Of a DNA stretch of 36,451 bases, positions 26,190 through 36,141 are shown in pieces (positions within the stretch are counted from its first letter, which is position 1; every line of letters starts with the position of its first letter). The notes under the pieces were generated by a model, which saw only the letters and a list, made by a program, of their open reading frames with translations, did not search any database and was not told where the DNA came from. The DNA is from Dehalococcoidia bacterium (lineage in GTDB: Bacteria > Chloroflexota > Dehalococcoidia > UBA2247 > RBG-13-53-26), in the NCBI GenBank assembly GCA_016932645.1, contig JAFGCL010000010.1:1-36451 (forward strand). The letters run 5' to 3'. The translations under genes and the position numbers were made by a program.

Positions 26190-27269
26190 CTAGTTCGGGT
26201 TGAACAGTACCACCACCACGTCGCCGTCCTGCACTTCGTAGGCTCGGCCTTCGACTCGTTGTCTGCCGGCTTTGGCCACTGCAGCCTCGCTGCCGAGCTC
26301 GATGAGATCCTCGCAGCGGATGACCTCCATGCGGATGAAGCCCTCTTCCATGTCCGCATGGATCTTGCCCGCCGCCACCGGCGCCGGGTCTCCGCGGCGG
26401 CAGGTCCAAACGTGGACTTCTTTCGGTCCGGCGGTGAAGAAGTTGACCAGGCCCAGAATGCGATTGGCCGCCCGTAGCAGTCGTTCCACCGATGACTCCT
26501 GCAGGCCCAGAGCAGCCAAGAACCCCGGCTGTTCTGCAAGATCCAGTTGGCTGATCTCGGCCTCGTCGCGCCCGCAGACGGCGACCATCTCGGCTCCCTC
26601 CGCATCGGCAATGCCCCGCAGCGCCGTGAAGTGCTTGTTGTTGACGTCTGCCATCGACTTGATGTTGGAGATGTAGAGAACCGGCTTGAGGGATACCAGG
26701 TTGCACTCCCTGACGCTGGCCAGTTGCTCCGGCGTCAGTTGTTGCCGCCGCGCCGGAACCCCCTGGTCGAGTGAGTCCTTTACCTTCTGGCAGTCGGCTA
26801 CCTGCCTTGCCACGTCGGGATCGGTGCGCGCCTTCTTGGCCAGGCGGTTGACCTTATTGTCCAGCGTCTGGCTGTCGGCCACCATCATCTCCAGGTCTAT
26901 GGTTTCGACGTCGCGCGCGGGGTCGATGGTGCTGTAGGCAAAAGGAATGCTGTCATCCTCGAAGCAGCGCACCACGTGCAACAGGGCGTCGGCGTCCTTG
27001 AGATGGCCCAGCAGCCTGGCTCCTCGCCCCTCGCCGGCCGTTGATCCGGTGGTCAGGCCGGGGATATCCACCACTTCCACGGTGGCCGGGGTTATCTTGG
27101 GCGGCTGGTAGATGGTGGCCAGCGCTTCGATGCGGCGGTCGGGAATGCCGACAGCGGCCCGGTTCATCTCGGAGCCGTTGTAGCTGGCCGCGCCCGCAGC
27201 CGTAATGGCGTTGAAGATAGTGGTCTTGCCGCAGGAGGGCAGGCCTACCAGCCCACTTTTGAGTGCCGT
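26190..27269 (-). CDS. ychF: YchF/Obg-like redox-regulated GTPase
   Basis: Translation upstream of the reported ORF start restores the G1 motif: ALKSGLVGLPSCGKTTIFNAITAAGAASYNGSE-MNRAAVGIPDRR. G3 DIPGL; C-terminal TGS-like FTAGPKEVHVWTCRRG...HADMEEGFIRMEVI. Apparent start codon is ACG at 27269-27267 with AAAGGA upstream. Confidence 0.88.
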   Translation of the reverse strand, partial: TALKSGLVGLPSCGKTTIFNAITAAGAASYNGSEMNRAAVGIPDRRIEALATIYQPPKITPATVEVVDIPGLTTGSTAGEGRGARLLGHLKDADALLHVVRCFEDDSIPFAYSTIDPARDVETIDLEMMVADSQTLDNKVNRLAKKARTDPDVARQVADCQKVKDSLDQGVPARRQQLTPEQLASVRECNLVSLKPVLYISNIKSMADVNNKHFTALRGIADAEGAEMVAVCGRDEAEISQLDLAEQPGFLAALGLQESSVERLLRAANRILGLVNFFTAGPKEVHVWTCRRGDPAPVAAGKIHADMEEGFIRMEVIRCEDLIELGSEAAVAKAGRQRVEGRAYEVQDGDVVVVLFNPN

Positions 27270-27397
27270 TCCGGGTTCCTTTCAGCGATCAGCCAAGCGT
27301 GGACAGGACAAGTGCCAGCGGCTTGCGCCGTCGAATTCTCTTTCCAACGTGTATATTGTAGCTGATTCGGCTGCAGTACTCAAAACCGCCCGGTCGC

Positions 27398-29353
27398 CTA
27401 TATGTCCAGGCCGATACGGTATCCATCAGCCATGGCCTCGGCTATACCCCTGGGCTCCACGCAGTCGCCCGCGCAGTACACGTCAGGGACAGCGCGCCGG
27501 AGTCCACGCATGAGGGTCTGGTCCGGCTTACCACCGGCAGCAATCACCACGGTCTCAAAGGCTACGGTCTTCTTCTCGCCTTCCTTGGTGGCGATCCGCA
27601 AGCTGTCCTTGGTGAACTCACGGCACTGCACACCTGTCAACACGGCGACTCTCATGCTGGCCATGCGGGCCAGAAGCATCTTCCTCAAGGCCAGCGGCAT
27701 GATGCCGGCCACTTCATCCAACATCTCTATGATGGTCACACTCCTCTGCTGCATGGCGAGGTACTCCGCCGTCTCGCAGCCCACCAACCCACCGCCGATA
27801 ACGACCACGGTGTCACCTACTTTGGCCCCGTTCAAGACTTCCTTGGCGGTCAATACCCCGACGCCATTAATGCCCTTGATGTGAGGCACGCTGGTCGTCA
27901 CACCCGTGGCCAGTACAGCCGCGTCCGGTTTCGTCTCTGCTATCAATTGCTGATCGGCCTCCACGCCCAGATTGACGTCAACCCCTCTCTTCGCCATCTG
28001 CCTCGTGAGGTAGTCCAGAAAGGGCTTCATGTTATCCTTGTGTGGCGGGATCACGGCCTCCAGCAACTGACCACCGAGCTTGTCCTGCTTATCATAGAGA
28101 GTGACTTGGTGCCCTCGCAGGGCGGCCACCCTGGCAGCTTCCATTCCAGCAGGTCCACCGCCGATGACGACCAACTTCTTCGCTTTCCCTGGCGGCTTGA
28201 CTTCATATGCATGCTCCCTGCCTACGGCTCCGTTGACCGAACACATGATGCCTATACCCTTGACGGTCTGGTTGTCGATGCAGCGCAGGCAGCCGATGCA
28301 CGGCCTGATTTCATCCAGTCTGCCTGCCGCTGCCTTCAGGGGCAACTCCGGGTCAGCGATTAGCGCCTTCCCCATGGCGATCAGGTCGGCCTGTCCGTCT
28401 TGCAGTGCCTTCTCGCCCAGTTCCGGAGTGATCCGGGCAGCCGCGATTATGGGAATTTTCACGGCCTTCTTCAGCCCGTCCATGAAAGGTAGAAGGCCCC
28501 CGGAGGCTTCGGCAGTTGGCGGGGGTATCTCGGGCATGACGCCCCACAACATCGCCGCTATCTCCAGAGCATCGGCTCCGGCCTCTTCGGCCATCTTGGC
28601 GACCAGCGGCCCTTCCTCGAAGGTTAACCCGGCGCCAGGGCCCAGCTCCATGGCGCTGATCTTGCACAGTAGGGGATAGTCCTGGCCCACGGCTGCCCTG
28701 ACCGCTTGGACGATCTCCGTCAGGAACCTGCCCCGATTTGTCAGGCTTCCACCATATTCGTCCTGTCGCACATTAGCCGTAGAGGATAGGAACTGCGCCA
28801 CCAGGTAGTAACCGGTGCTATGGATCTCCACTCCGTCAAATCCCGCTCTCCTAGCCCTGTCGGCTGCTCTGGCGAACTTGCGGACCAGCTCTTTGATCTC
28901 ATCGATCCTGAGTTCCCTGGGCATCTCGCCCTCATAGCCGACCTGGGTGCCATAGGGCATCGGAATCGGTGATGGGGCAACCGGTTGAATCCCGGTGATT
29001 GATGACTTGGTTCCTCTTCCTCCGTGCTGAAGTTGCAGCACCGTCCTGGCGCCGTGCCGGTGTATGGTTTCCGCCAGCCGGCTCAGGCCGGGGATGAACT
29101 TGTCGTCGTCTATGGCCAACTGATACGCGGTAGTCTTGCCGACAGGAGCATCGACGCAAGTCGTCTCCACGATGATCAGGCCGACACCGCCCTTGGCCCG
29201 TTCCCTGTAGTAGCACACGATCTCCTCTGTGACGTGGCCGTCGGCAGTACCCATGTTCGTGCCCATCGGCGGCATTACGATCCGGTTCTTGATCTCCATC
29301 TTCCCGATCCGGGTAGGTTCAAACAACCTCTTAAACTCTGGCGTGGTGTTCAA
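27398..29353 (-). CDS. NADH:flavin oxidoreductase / 2,4-dienoyl-CoA reductase-like FMN-FeS-FAD enzyme
   Basis: OYE-like TIM barrel (FEPTRIGKMEIKNRIVMPPMGTN), Fe-S motif CIGCLRCIDNQTVKGIGIMC, FAD/NAD Rossmann motifs KKLVVIGGGPAGMEAAR and TVVVIGGGLVGCETAEYL. Confidence 0.92.
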   Translation of the reverse strand: MNTTPEFKRLFEPTRIGKMEIKNRIVMPPMGTNMGTADGHVTEEIVCYYRERAKGGVGLIIVETTCVDAPVGKTTAYQLAIDDDKFIPGLSRLAETIHRHGARTVLQLQHGGRGTKSSITGIQPVAPSPIPMPYGTQVGYEGEMPRELRIDEIKELVRKFARAADRARRAGFDGVEIHSTGYYLVAQFLSSTANVRQDEYGGSLTNRGRFLTEIVQAVRAAVGQDYPLLCKISAMELGPGAGLTFEEGPLVAKMAEEAGADALEIAAMLWGVMPEIPPPTAEASGGLLPFMDGLKKAVKIPIIAAARITPELGEKALQDGQADLIAMGKALIADPELPLKAAAGRLDEIRPCIGCLRCIDNQTVKGIGIMCSVNGAVGREHAYEVKPPGKAKKLVVIGGGPAGMEAARVAALRGHQVTLYDKQDKLGGQLLEAVIPPHKDNMKPFLDYLTRQMAKRGVDVNLGVEADQQLIAETKPDAAVLATGVTTSVPHIKGINGVGVLTAKEVLNGAKVGDTVVVIGGGLVGCETAEYLAMQQRSVTIIEMLDEVAGIMPLALRKMLLARMASMRVAVLTGVQCREFTKDSLRIATKEGEKKTVAFETVVIAAGGKPDQTLMRGLRRAVPDVYCAGDCVEPRGIAEAMADGYRIGLDI

Positions 29354-29407
29354 CAGTGCACCTCCTCAGGTTCTCATGACAGAGCTCTTCCGGCTGTAGT
29401 GTCTCGA

Positions 29408-30397
29408 TCAGCGCATCTTCTCCCAGTGCGCCGTAGGCTTGTTCTCCTTGCCCGCCCTGTAGTAAGGCGACTGACTTAGCATCCACCAGCGAACCAACGG
29501 TGACAACACTCGCAAGCCATATCTCACTGGCCCGAGAGACGCCGCGATCTCTCTGGTGAAATCCTCGAACGAATGCCGTTGGTAATGCAGAAGCCTCTCG
29601 CTTTCCATGGTGTCGATCCAGTCCGAAAAAGCACATGCCGTGGAAGCGAAAGCGGTGTCCGGCAGTCGGCCGATTCCCATGGCCTTCATCATTCCGCCGA
29701 CGAAGTCGCGGAAGTATAACTGGCTGCTGTGTCCGCCGCCGATAAGGAGTATCTTGCCCCAGACTTGGTCACTGGTCACGGCATTGGCTACCGCCAGGCC
29801 CACGTCATCGGGATGCACGAATTCTGTGCGCTGGCCGGGAGGTGTATCGAACATCTTCGGTGTAAAACCGCCCAGTGACTTCGGTGGAACGACGCCAAGA
29901 CGGAAGATCGACCAGTCAAGACCCGATTCCCTCACCATGCTCTCGCATTCCACCTTGTGGCGATTGTAGTTATCCATCGGCTGGACTGGATCAGAGGCGG
30001 TTCGGGGCGGCACCCTATCCTGGCAACTCCCGTAGACGCTGAAGGACGAAATGAAGATGATCCGTGGTGGGACATCGAATCCCTTCATAGCTTCGAGCAG
30101 ATTCCTGGTGCCGCCGATGTTGACTGACTCCGCCAGTTCGGGATGTTCATCGCTCGCAGGGGGCAAGATGAAGGCCACATGGACAACCACGTCCTGCCCG
30201 CGTACCGCCGACGCGACGTCGCCGGGCCGGCGCATGTCGCCCCAAGCGAAATCCACCTTGCCTGAGAACCTCTTCGCCTGCTTCCGGTTGGCTTCCGTCT
30301 TCAGGTCGAGACACCTCACTTCGTGCTTCTGTTGCAGCAGCTCTGTGAGGCAACTCCGGCCAACGTTACCCAGTCCGCCGGTCACCAGTACCTTCAT
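29408..30397 (-). CDS. NAD-dependent epimerase/dehydratase (extended SDR)
   Basis: MKVLVTGGLGNVGRSCLTELL nucleotide-binding motif, IIFISSFSVYGS, YNRHKVECE catalytic YxxxK-like. Confidence 0.9.
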   Translation of the reverse strand: MKVLVTGGLGNVGRSCLTELLQQKHEVRCLDLKTEANRKQAKRFSGKVDFAWGDMRRPGDVASAVRGQDVVVHVAFILPPASDEHPELAESVNIGGTRNLLEAMKGFDVPPRIIFISSFSVYGSCQDRVPPRTASDPVQPMDNYNRHKVECESMVRESGLDWSIFRLGVVPPKSLGGFTPKMFDTPPGQRTEFVHPDDVGLAVANAVTSDQVWGKILLIGGGHSSQLYFRDFVGGMMKAMGIGRLPDTAFASTACAFSDWIDTMESERLLHYQRHSFEDFTREIAASLGPVRYGLRVLSPLVRWWMLSQSPYYRAGKENKPTAHWEKMR

Positions 30398-30500
30398 CGC
30401 AACACCCCTATGTCAAGTGATCCCGTCAGCCGTCACTGGAGAGCAGCGTATGGCGCCTGACAACAACGCCTGCCGACGCCGCTGCTTGTCGCTCCACCAG

Positions 30501-30845
30501 TTACTTCGAGGAGACTCTCTCGTCAATGAGAAAGGTCCGCGTCTTCCCCCTGTCCTGGAACTTCTCCTCGTCAGCGAGGAAGATCTTGCCGACCTCAGTC
30601 TTGTAGTCTCCCAGTATCTCCTGAACCTTTAGAGCACCCTCGATATCGTCAAACCAGAACTCGGTGATGCAATCGAAGTCAGGCTCATCGGTGCCGGGCA
30701 TGGCGATGGGGTAGTTGCGCACGTACTTCTTGAAAGTAAGGAGGTGTTTAAGGGCCAGCGGAGCGTGATGTTCCTCGTAGTATTTCGCGAAGTCCTCACG
30801 TGACATGCCGGGCTTCCTCTTGATGAGGGCGATGGTCTTGATCAT
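30501..30845 (-). CDS. EthD-domain (dimeric alpha-beta barrel) protein
   Basis: MIKTIALIKRKPGMSREDFAKYYEEHHAPLALKHLLTFKKYVRNYPI is a typical EthD/REDY-like start. Start at 30845 with aaggagg. Confidence 0.85.
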   Translation of the reverse strand: MIKTIALIKRKPGMSREDFAKYYEEHHAPLALKHLLTFKKYVRNYPIAMPGTDEPDFDCITEFWFDDIEGALKVQEILGDYKTEVGKIFLADEEKFQDRGKTRTFLIDERVSSK

Positions 30846-31139
30846 TGTGCTCAGCCTCCTTTGTATGCTGACGGCGGTCACCGTCACCAAGCCTCCCAAG
30901 TGACGAGTTGCGTCCAGAGGTCCAGGCGCGCCAAGGCCCGAGGGCAGCGTTTCGACTTGAGGTTGACTCGGACGATAGCAGTGCTGCCCTGCGGTTGTCA
31001 AGATGTGCCGGGAAGAATAGGGGGCATTTGGCGGATTTTGACTGAGGTGGAGACTCGGATGTATAGTGACTAGCGGCAGACGGCCGACGCGATTGACTAC
31101 TGTGGTGCGAAGCAGAGATTCAATGCAAGGAGGCTATCA

Positions 31140-32075
31140 GTGAATGCGCTGAAGAACGAGAAGATACTGTTTGCGGGGTTGACAGGGCAAATCGGTTTCC
31201 CTCTGGCATTGCGTCTAGCGAAAGACAACGAGGTGTGGGGCATTGCGCGCTTCAGAGATGAGGGCAAGAAGAAACAACTGGAAAATGTGGGGGTAAAGAC
31301 GTGCCCGATGGACCTGGGGCGTCCCGAGTATGCCACGTTGCCGGGCGATTTCAGTTACCTGATCCACTTCGCCGTCTACCAGGAAGGAGGCCTGGACTTC
31401 GACGAGGCGTTGCGGGTGAATGCCGAAGGTACCGGGCTTCTGATGGCGCATTGTCGAAAAGCAAAGGCAGCGCTGGTGATGTCGAGCTGCGCGGTGTATG
31501 CACTGCCTGAGGACCCGGGCCATCCGCTCAAAGAGTCTGACCCGCTGCACGGTCCGCAGTCAGCGCACTGCCCGACATACGCCGTATCGAAGACCGCTGA
31601 AGAGGCAGCAGCCAGGGCGAGCGCCCGCCAGGTTGGTCTGCCTACCACCATCGCCCGGATGAACGTATACTACGGCGAATACGGAGGGCTTCCGCCATGG
31701 CAGTTCGAGTGGATGCTGGCAGGCATGCCAGTGCCGGTGCAGCCGGGCCGCGCGTCCGTGTGCAGCCCTATCTACGAAGAGGACATCTACAACCATGTCG
31801 GTGGGCTTCTGGCCGGGGCCAGCGTCCCGGCGACGATTGTGAACTGGGGCGGTGACGAAGCCGTTGACGTGCGGACCTACTGCGCCTATATGGCAGAGAT
31901 CACGGGGCAGAAGATACAGTTTCAGGAAGCTGCCGATGATCCGCTGGCCGCCAGAACCGTCGTAGTGGACAACACACGGCGCCGGGAACTGGCAGGGGAT
32001 TGCATGATCAAGTGGCGGGACGGCATGCGCCGCATGCTGGCAGCCCGGCACCCTGAGATCAAGCTCAAGGGCTAG
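31140..32075 (+). CDS. NAD-dependent epimerase/dehydratase (extended SDR)
   Basis: NEKILFAGLTGQIGFPLALRLAKDN, VMSSCAVYALPED, CPTYAVSKTAEE (YxxxK). GTG start at 31140 after aaggagg. Confidence 0.88.
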   Translation: MNALKNEKILFAGLTGQIGFPLALRLAKDNEVWGIARFRDEGKKKQLENVGVKTCPMDLGRPEYATLPGDFSYLIHFAVYQEGGLDFDEALRVNAEGTGLLMAHCRKAKAALVMSSCAVYALPEDPGHPLKESDPLHGPQSAHCPTYAVSKTAEEAAARASARQVGLPTTIARMNVYYGEYGGLPPWQFEWMLAGMPVPVQPGRASVCSPIYEEDIYNHVGGLLAGASVPATIVNWGGDEAVDVRTYCAYMAEITGQKIQFQEAADDPLAARTVVVDNTRRRELAGDCMIKWRDGMRRMLAARHPEIKLKG

Positions 32076-32175
32076 TCAGCCCGAGGATCGAGGTCGGCAT
32101 CCCGGCCCAAAGGCCGCAGCTGTCCCTCTTGCGAACACAGCCGCCCTCAGGTTGCTCTAACGTGCGCCAGTGTCT

Positions 32176-33819
32176 CTATCCAGGTTGGCGGCTGGCGGCA
32201 TGCCCGCCCGCGCGCCGGCCGGCAAAGATGCAGTCTGCAATGGACGTCCCGCTGGCAAAATAGCCATTTCCGCATAGGCCTACCGCGTTTCGCCCGGCAG
32301 CATACAGGCCCTCGATGGATGATCCGTCTTTCTTGACTACCTCGCCCGTCTTCTCGTTCACCACCAAGCCACCCAGAGTGATGCCCGACACAGGAATGCC
32401 TCCCTTCGTGAACACGGCAGAGAATCCCTGGAAGGAGATATCCATGGCGTAGAACGGAGGCGTGTCTTGCGCCACGAAACGCTTCTCGAACTTGCCCAGC
32501 GGATCGGGCCGGCCGCTCTTCGCAATCTCATTGTACTCCTTCATTGTCGCTGCGAGGCCCTGGGCGGACACGCCGATCTTCTTGGCCAGTTCCTCGAATG
32601 AAGGCGCCTTCTTGCGGCCGAGCCGCAGCATGGGCGTCATGGCCAGCTTCTGGAAGGCGGCGCACTGTTCCTTCACATGGCTCTTGGCTTCCTCAAATGT
32701 CTTGCTGTCAAGAATGAGGTAGGCATAGCCCCCACCCTTCGTGGCTATGTACTGGCCCTGTTTGGCGCCGTACAGGTCCTCGGCGCAGAGTCGTTTGCCG
32801 TCCTTGCCTACCAGGACACCCTGCATCAGCGCCTCGGGCGGAACGTAGAAGGTCCACGCTGCCATCTTGTCCATGTGCGATGTGACCCCGCCAACGCTCT
32901 CGCCGAGCGCGATCCCTGAGCCGTCGTCCGCATAGGTGCCTAGGGGCATGATCCTGCAGAACAGGCTGTTGCACTCACTGACCTTCTTCTTGTTGAATAT
33001 GAAGCCGCCGGCTGCTAGTATGACACCTTTGCGCGCTTTGGCGCGGTAGGGGCGGGCTCGCAGTGTCATGATAAGACCGGCGAAACCATTGAGCAGGCTA
33101 GCCATCGGGGGCATATAGGTATTGAGCTTGGCATTGACCCAGGTCATACCACCATGGAATCGCCTGAGGAATATCGAGCTCGGTGGGATGGAACGCGCTT
33201 CCACACCTATGACTCGCTCGTCCTCACCACGAATGAGCTTCGTCACCTGGCTCTGGCACCGGACCTGAATCTTGTCTTGCTTGCGGACCGTCTCTTCCAG
33301 ACTGTGGAACAGCGTCAGGCCGGAGATACCCGGACCTTTGGCACGGTGGCCGCGGGGCGCTGGCTTCGCCTTCGCCTTGTAGATCTCGTTGTTCTCACTT
33401 CCGGAGAAGTAAAGGTAGTAAAGGTCAGTAGGGTAGGAGGTCTTGAATGGGCACATCGATCCCTCGAAGGGGACGCCTGCATCCGCCAGCCACTGAATGT
33501 CACCGGCTGATCCCTCGCAGAAGCGGCGGAGTGTTTCATCTGACATGACACCTTCGCCGACCTCCTGCTTCAGGTACTTGTACATTTCGTCGGGAGTGTC
33601 ATCAAATCCTGCCGCCTTCTGGTACGGCGTGCCGCCACCAGCATAGATGATGGCACCGCTGGCGGCGGTCGCTCCGCCCCCATGGAAGCGATCCAACACC
33701 AGCACCGAAGCTCCCTTCTGTGCAGCCTCCAGTGCGGCGCACGCGCCCGCACCACCAAACCCGACCACGATAACATCAACCTCAGCATCCCACTTTCGAG
33801 TTTCCTTTTTATCAGCCAT
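32176..33819 (-). CDS. FAD-binding dehydrogenase, fumarate reductase / 3-ketosteroid dehydrogenase-like
   Basis: VDVIVVGFGGAGACAALEAAQKGASVLVLDRFHGGGATAASGAIIYAGGG; C-terminal GLYAAGRNAVGLCGNGYFASGTSIADCIFAGRRAG. MADKKE start at 33819. Confidence 0.9.
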   Translation of the reverse strand: MADKKETRKWDAEVDVIVVGFGGAGACAALEAAQKGASVLVLDRFHGGGATAASGAIIYAGGGTPYQKAAGFDDTPDEMYKYLKQEVGEGVMSDETLRRFCEGSAGDIQWLADAGVPFEGSMCPFKTSYPTDLYYLYFSGSENNEIYKAKAKPAPRGHRAKGPGISGLTLFHSLEETVRKQDKIQVRCQSQVTKLIRGEDERVIGVEARSIPPSSIFLRRFHGGMTWVNAKLNTYMPPMASLLNGFAGLIMTLRARPYRAKARKGVILAAGGFIFNKKKVSECNSLFCRIMPLGTYADDGSGIALGESVGGVTSHMDKMAAWTFYVPPEALMQGVLVGKDGKRLCAEDLYGAKQGQYIATKGGGYAYLILDSKTFEEAKSHVKEQCAAFQKLAMTPMLRLGRKKAPSFEELAKKIGVSAQGLAATMKEYNEIAKSGRPDPLGKFEKRFVAQDTPPFYAMDISFQGFSAVFTKGGIPVSGITLGGLVVNEKTGEVVKKDGSSIEGLYAAGRNAVGLCGNGYFASGTSIADCIFAGRRAGGHAASRQPG

Positions 33820-34054
33820 CCTTCTCAGTCTCTCCTTTCCACCCGGGGGAGAACCGCCCATGGCTCACTTCTGCATCGATCAGATGGTCACCGTACAAGG
33901 TGCCCGCAGTCAGACCAGCCGCATGTGCGTTGTTCCCCGACAACGGAGAATACCAACAGACGGACAAATCGTCAACCCGGCCAACTAGTTCGGTGGATCA
34001 CCGTACCCGCTTACGGCACTTGCGAGAGGAGAGGGTCACCTGCCTGACGGTCGG

Positions 34055-34080
34055 GCTGCTGGCAATAGCCTGCCAGCAGC
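34055..34080. repeat. Strong hairpin (10-bp stem, 6-nt loop), possible terminator without U-tract
   Basis: GCTGCTGGCA-atagcc-TGCCAGCAGC, perfect inverted repeat in the intergenic region downstream of the kinase gene. Confidence 0.6.
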
Positions 34081-34158
34081 AACATAAAGAAAACTGAACG
34101 ACATAACACATAAGCTCCAGCCGATGCCTAAAGTGCCATCGTGCCATCTTTGAAGGAG

Positions 34159-36141
34159 CTAGGCCAGCTTGACCAGCGAGTATCCTACGCTAGGCTTCGT
34201 CAGTATCAGTTTGGCATCACCCGGCAACGGCTGAAGCTTCTGCCGTAGCTGTCTGATGTATGTCCTCAAAGTAACCACCGCTCCCGGGTAGTCCTCGTCT
34301 CCCCACACGGCCTCTGCAAGGCGGCCATACGTCACCACTCGGCCTGCGTTCAGCATGAGCTGTCTGAGGATGTGGCCCTCTACGACAGTAAGGCTGATCT
34401 CCCGCGGCCCGTAAGACAACTCGAAAGTTGAAGGATCGAGGCGAAGCGGCCCGTAGACAATAGGCGAGTCCTCTCCGGATGGAGTCTGTTTGCGCAACTG
34501 GACCTTCACCCGGGCCAGCAGTTCCTTCATTTTGAACGGCTTGGTGATGTAGTCATTCGCACCCATACTGAGCGCCCTGGTGATGTCCTGCTCTTCCTGT
34601 CTCACAGTCAGAATGAGAATCGGCACGGAGGAGAAGAGCCGTATGTCCTGCAACACGTCCAGTCCATCCTTGTCCGGAAGCCCGAGATCCAGGATGACCA
34701 CGTCCGGGTGTTCCGTTCCTACCAGGTCCACGCCCTCTTCGCCCATCCTTGTGGACAGCAAGGCGGCATGAGGCCATTCGGCTTCGAGCGCCAGTGAGAT
34801 AGCGTTGACGATCTGCGGATTGTCTTCGATAATCAGCACCTTCCATAGTTTGCCGACCTTGTCGACCTCCATCGGAAGGCTGCTCGGTGTTTCTACCGGA
34901 AGAGAGAAGCCGAAGGTCGACCCCTTGCCCAGACGGCTCCTTACCCATATTTGGCCGTCGTGAAGCTCGATGAACATCTTGCACAGGGCCAGCCCCAAAC
35001 CCATTCCATATGGCCGAACTCTCAGACCGCCTTCCGGCCGGCGGTAAGACTCGAAGATGTGCTTCTTCTGCCGCTCTGACATTCCCGGGCCAGTATCCTT
35101 GACCTCCACCACGATGCTGGCCCCTTGGTCTCTGGCAGACAAGGTGACCTTCCCTCCCCTGGGCGTGAACTTAATGGCGTTGTGCATCAGGTTTGTGAGT
35201 ACTTGCTGGAGACGATTAACGTCCGCCCGCACCTTGGGCAGATTGGGGGGCAGGTGGGCTATCAGGGACAGCCCATTCGCTAACGCCAGCGGAGTCATGT
35301 TGTCTGCGATGCCTCGTAGCATCGGCCTGAGATCAGAGGACTCCAGCCTGAGTTGCAGCATCCCTACCTCGCCCCGCGCCAGATCCAGCAGCTCATCGAC
35401 CCTCCTATCCAGAGCAGCAGCCCCCTGTCCAATGTTCCTGGCCAGCTTCAACGACCGCTCATCCCGCAGTTCGTCGGTCAGTGTCTCTATCGATGCCAGT
35501 ATGGGTGTCAGTGGCGTCTTCAACTCGTGCGCCACCGCTCTCATGAACTCGAGTCTCCTCTTCATCTCCGCTTCGATCTCCTGTCGGACCTTCCTTTCTT
35601 CACCATAAAGCTCCCGGAGTCTATCCTCCGCCTTCTTGCGCTCAGAGATGTCTCTTATTACTACGACCATACCCCACACTCGGCCGTTCCTCTTCAGGGC
35701 CCGCGAACTCACCTCTGTGTAGATCGGCGTCCCATCACCTTTCAGAAGCTCCACCTCCGCCAGTGGCGGGTTCTCCTGTTGCATGAGAGCGCTAAGGTCA
35801 TGGAACCACACCTCCTTCTCCTGTAGGCTGTCGGTCCCGAAGATGTCAACATCAATGAATCGTTTGCCCAATACGTCCCGGTCGCCGTAGACCTCCTCGA
35901 CCTTCTTGTTAACGTAGATGACGGTGCCACTCAGATCCACGACCAGAATCGCGTCACCAGCGCCTGCTAGAATATCTGCGACCTGCTTCAGGGACAGTCC
36001 CAGCGCGCCCTCCGGCATGCGCTTCCCTGCGCGCGCGGCCTCGTACTTGCCAGTCCCTCGCTGCAATCCGGCGCCCTCGGTGTGGATCGTCGCCGGCTCG
36101 GCCCTGGTATTGTCGCCCCTTCTAGACTTGTATCCGGCCAT
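34159..36141 (-). CDS. Single-chain PAS - HisKA - HATPase - receiver - OmpR-type winged-helix regulator
   Basis: PAS (ILAGAGDAILVVDLSGTVIYVNKKVEEVYG), HisKA (AVAHELKTPLTPILASIE), HATPase (NAIKFTPRGGKV, DTGPGMS, GMGLGLALCKMFIELHDG), REC (VLIIEDNPQIV, VVILDLGLPDKDG, LTVRQ, ITKPFKMKEL), Trans_reg_C (EGHILRQLMLNAGRVVTYGRLAEAVWGDEDYPGAVVTLRTYIRQLRQKL). One continuous ORF. Confidence 0.93.
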   Translation of the reverse strand: MAGYKSRRGDNTRAEPATIHTEGAGLQRGTGKYEAARAGKRMPEGALGLSLKQVADILAGAGDAILVVDLSGTVIYVNKKVEEVYGDRDVLGKRFIDVDIFGTDSLQEKEVWFHDLSALMQQENPPLAEVELLKGDGTPIYTEVSSRALKRNGRVWGMVVVIRDISERKKAEDRLRELYGEERKVRQEIEAEMKRRLEFMRAVAHELKTPLTPILASIETLTDELRDERSLKLARNIGQGAAALDRRVDELLDLARGEVGMLQLRLESSDLRPMLRGIADNMTPLALANGLSLIAHLPPNLPKVRADVNRLQQVLTNLMHNAIKFTPRGGKVTLSARDQGASIVVEVKDTGPGMSERQKKHIFESYRRPEGGLRVRPYGMGLGLALCKMFIELHDGQIWVRSRLGKGSTFGFSLPVETPSSLPMEVDKVGKLWKVLIIEDNPQIVNAISLALEAEWPHAALLSTRMGEEGVDLVGTEHPDVVILDLGLPDKDGLDVLQDIRLFSSVPILILTVRQEEQDITRALSMGANDYITKPFKMKELLARVKVQLRKQTPSGEDSPIVYGPLRLDPSTFELSYGPREISLTVVEGHILRQLMLNAGRVVTYGRLAEAVWGDEDYPGAVVTLRTYIRQLRQKLQPLPGDAKLILTKPSVGYSLVKLA

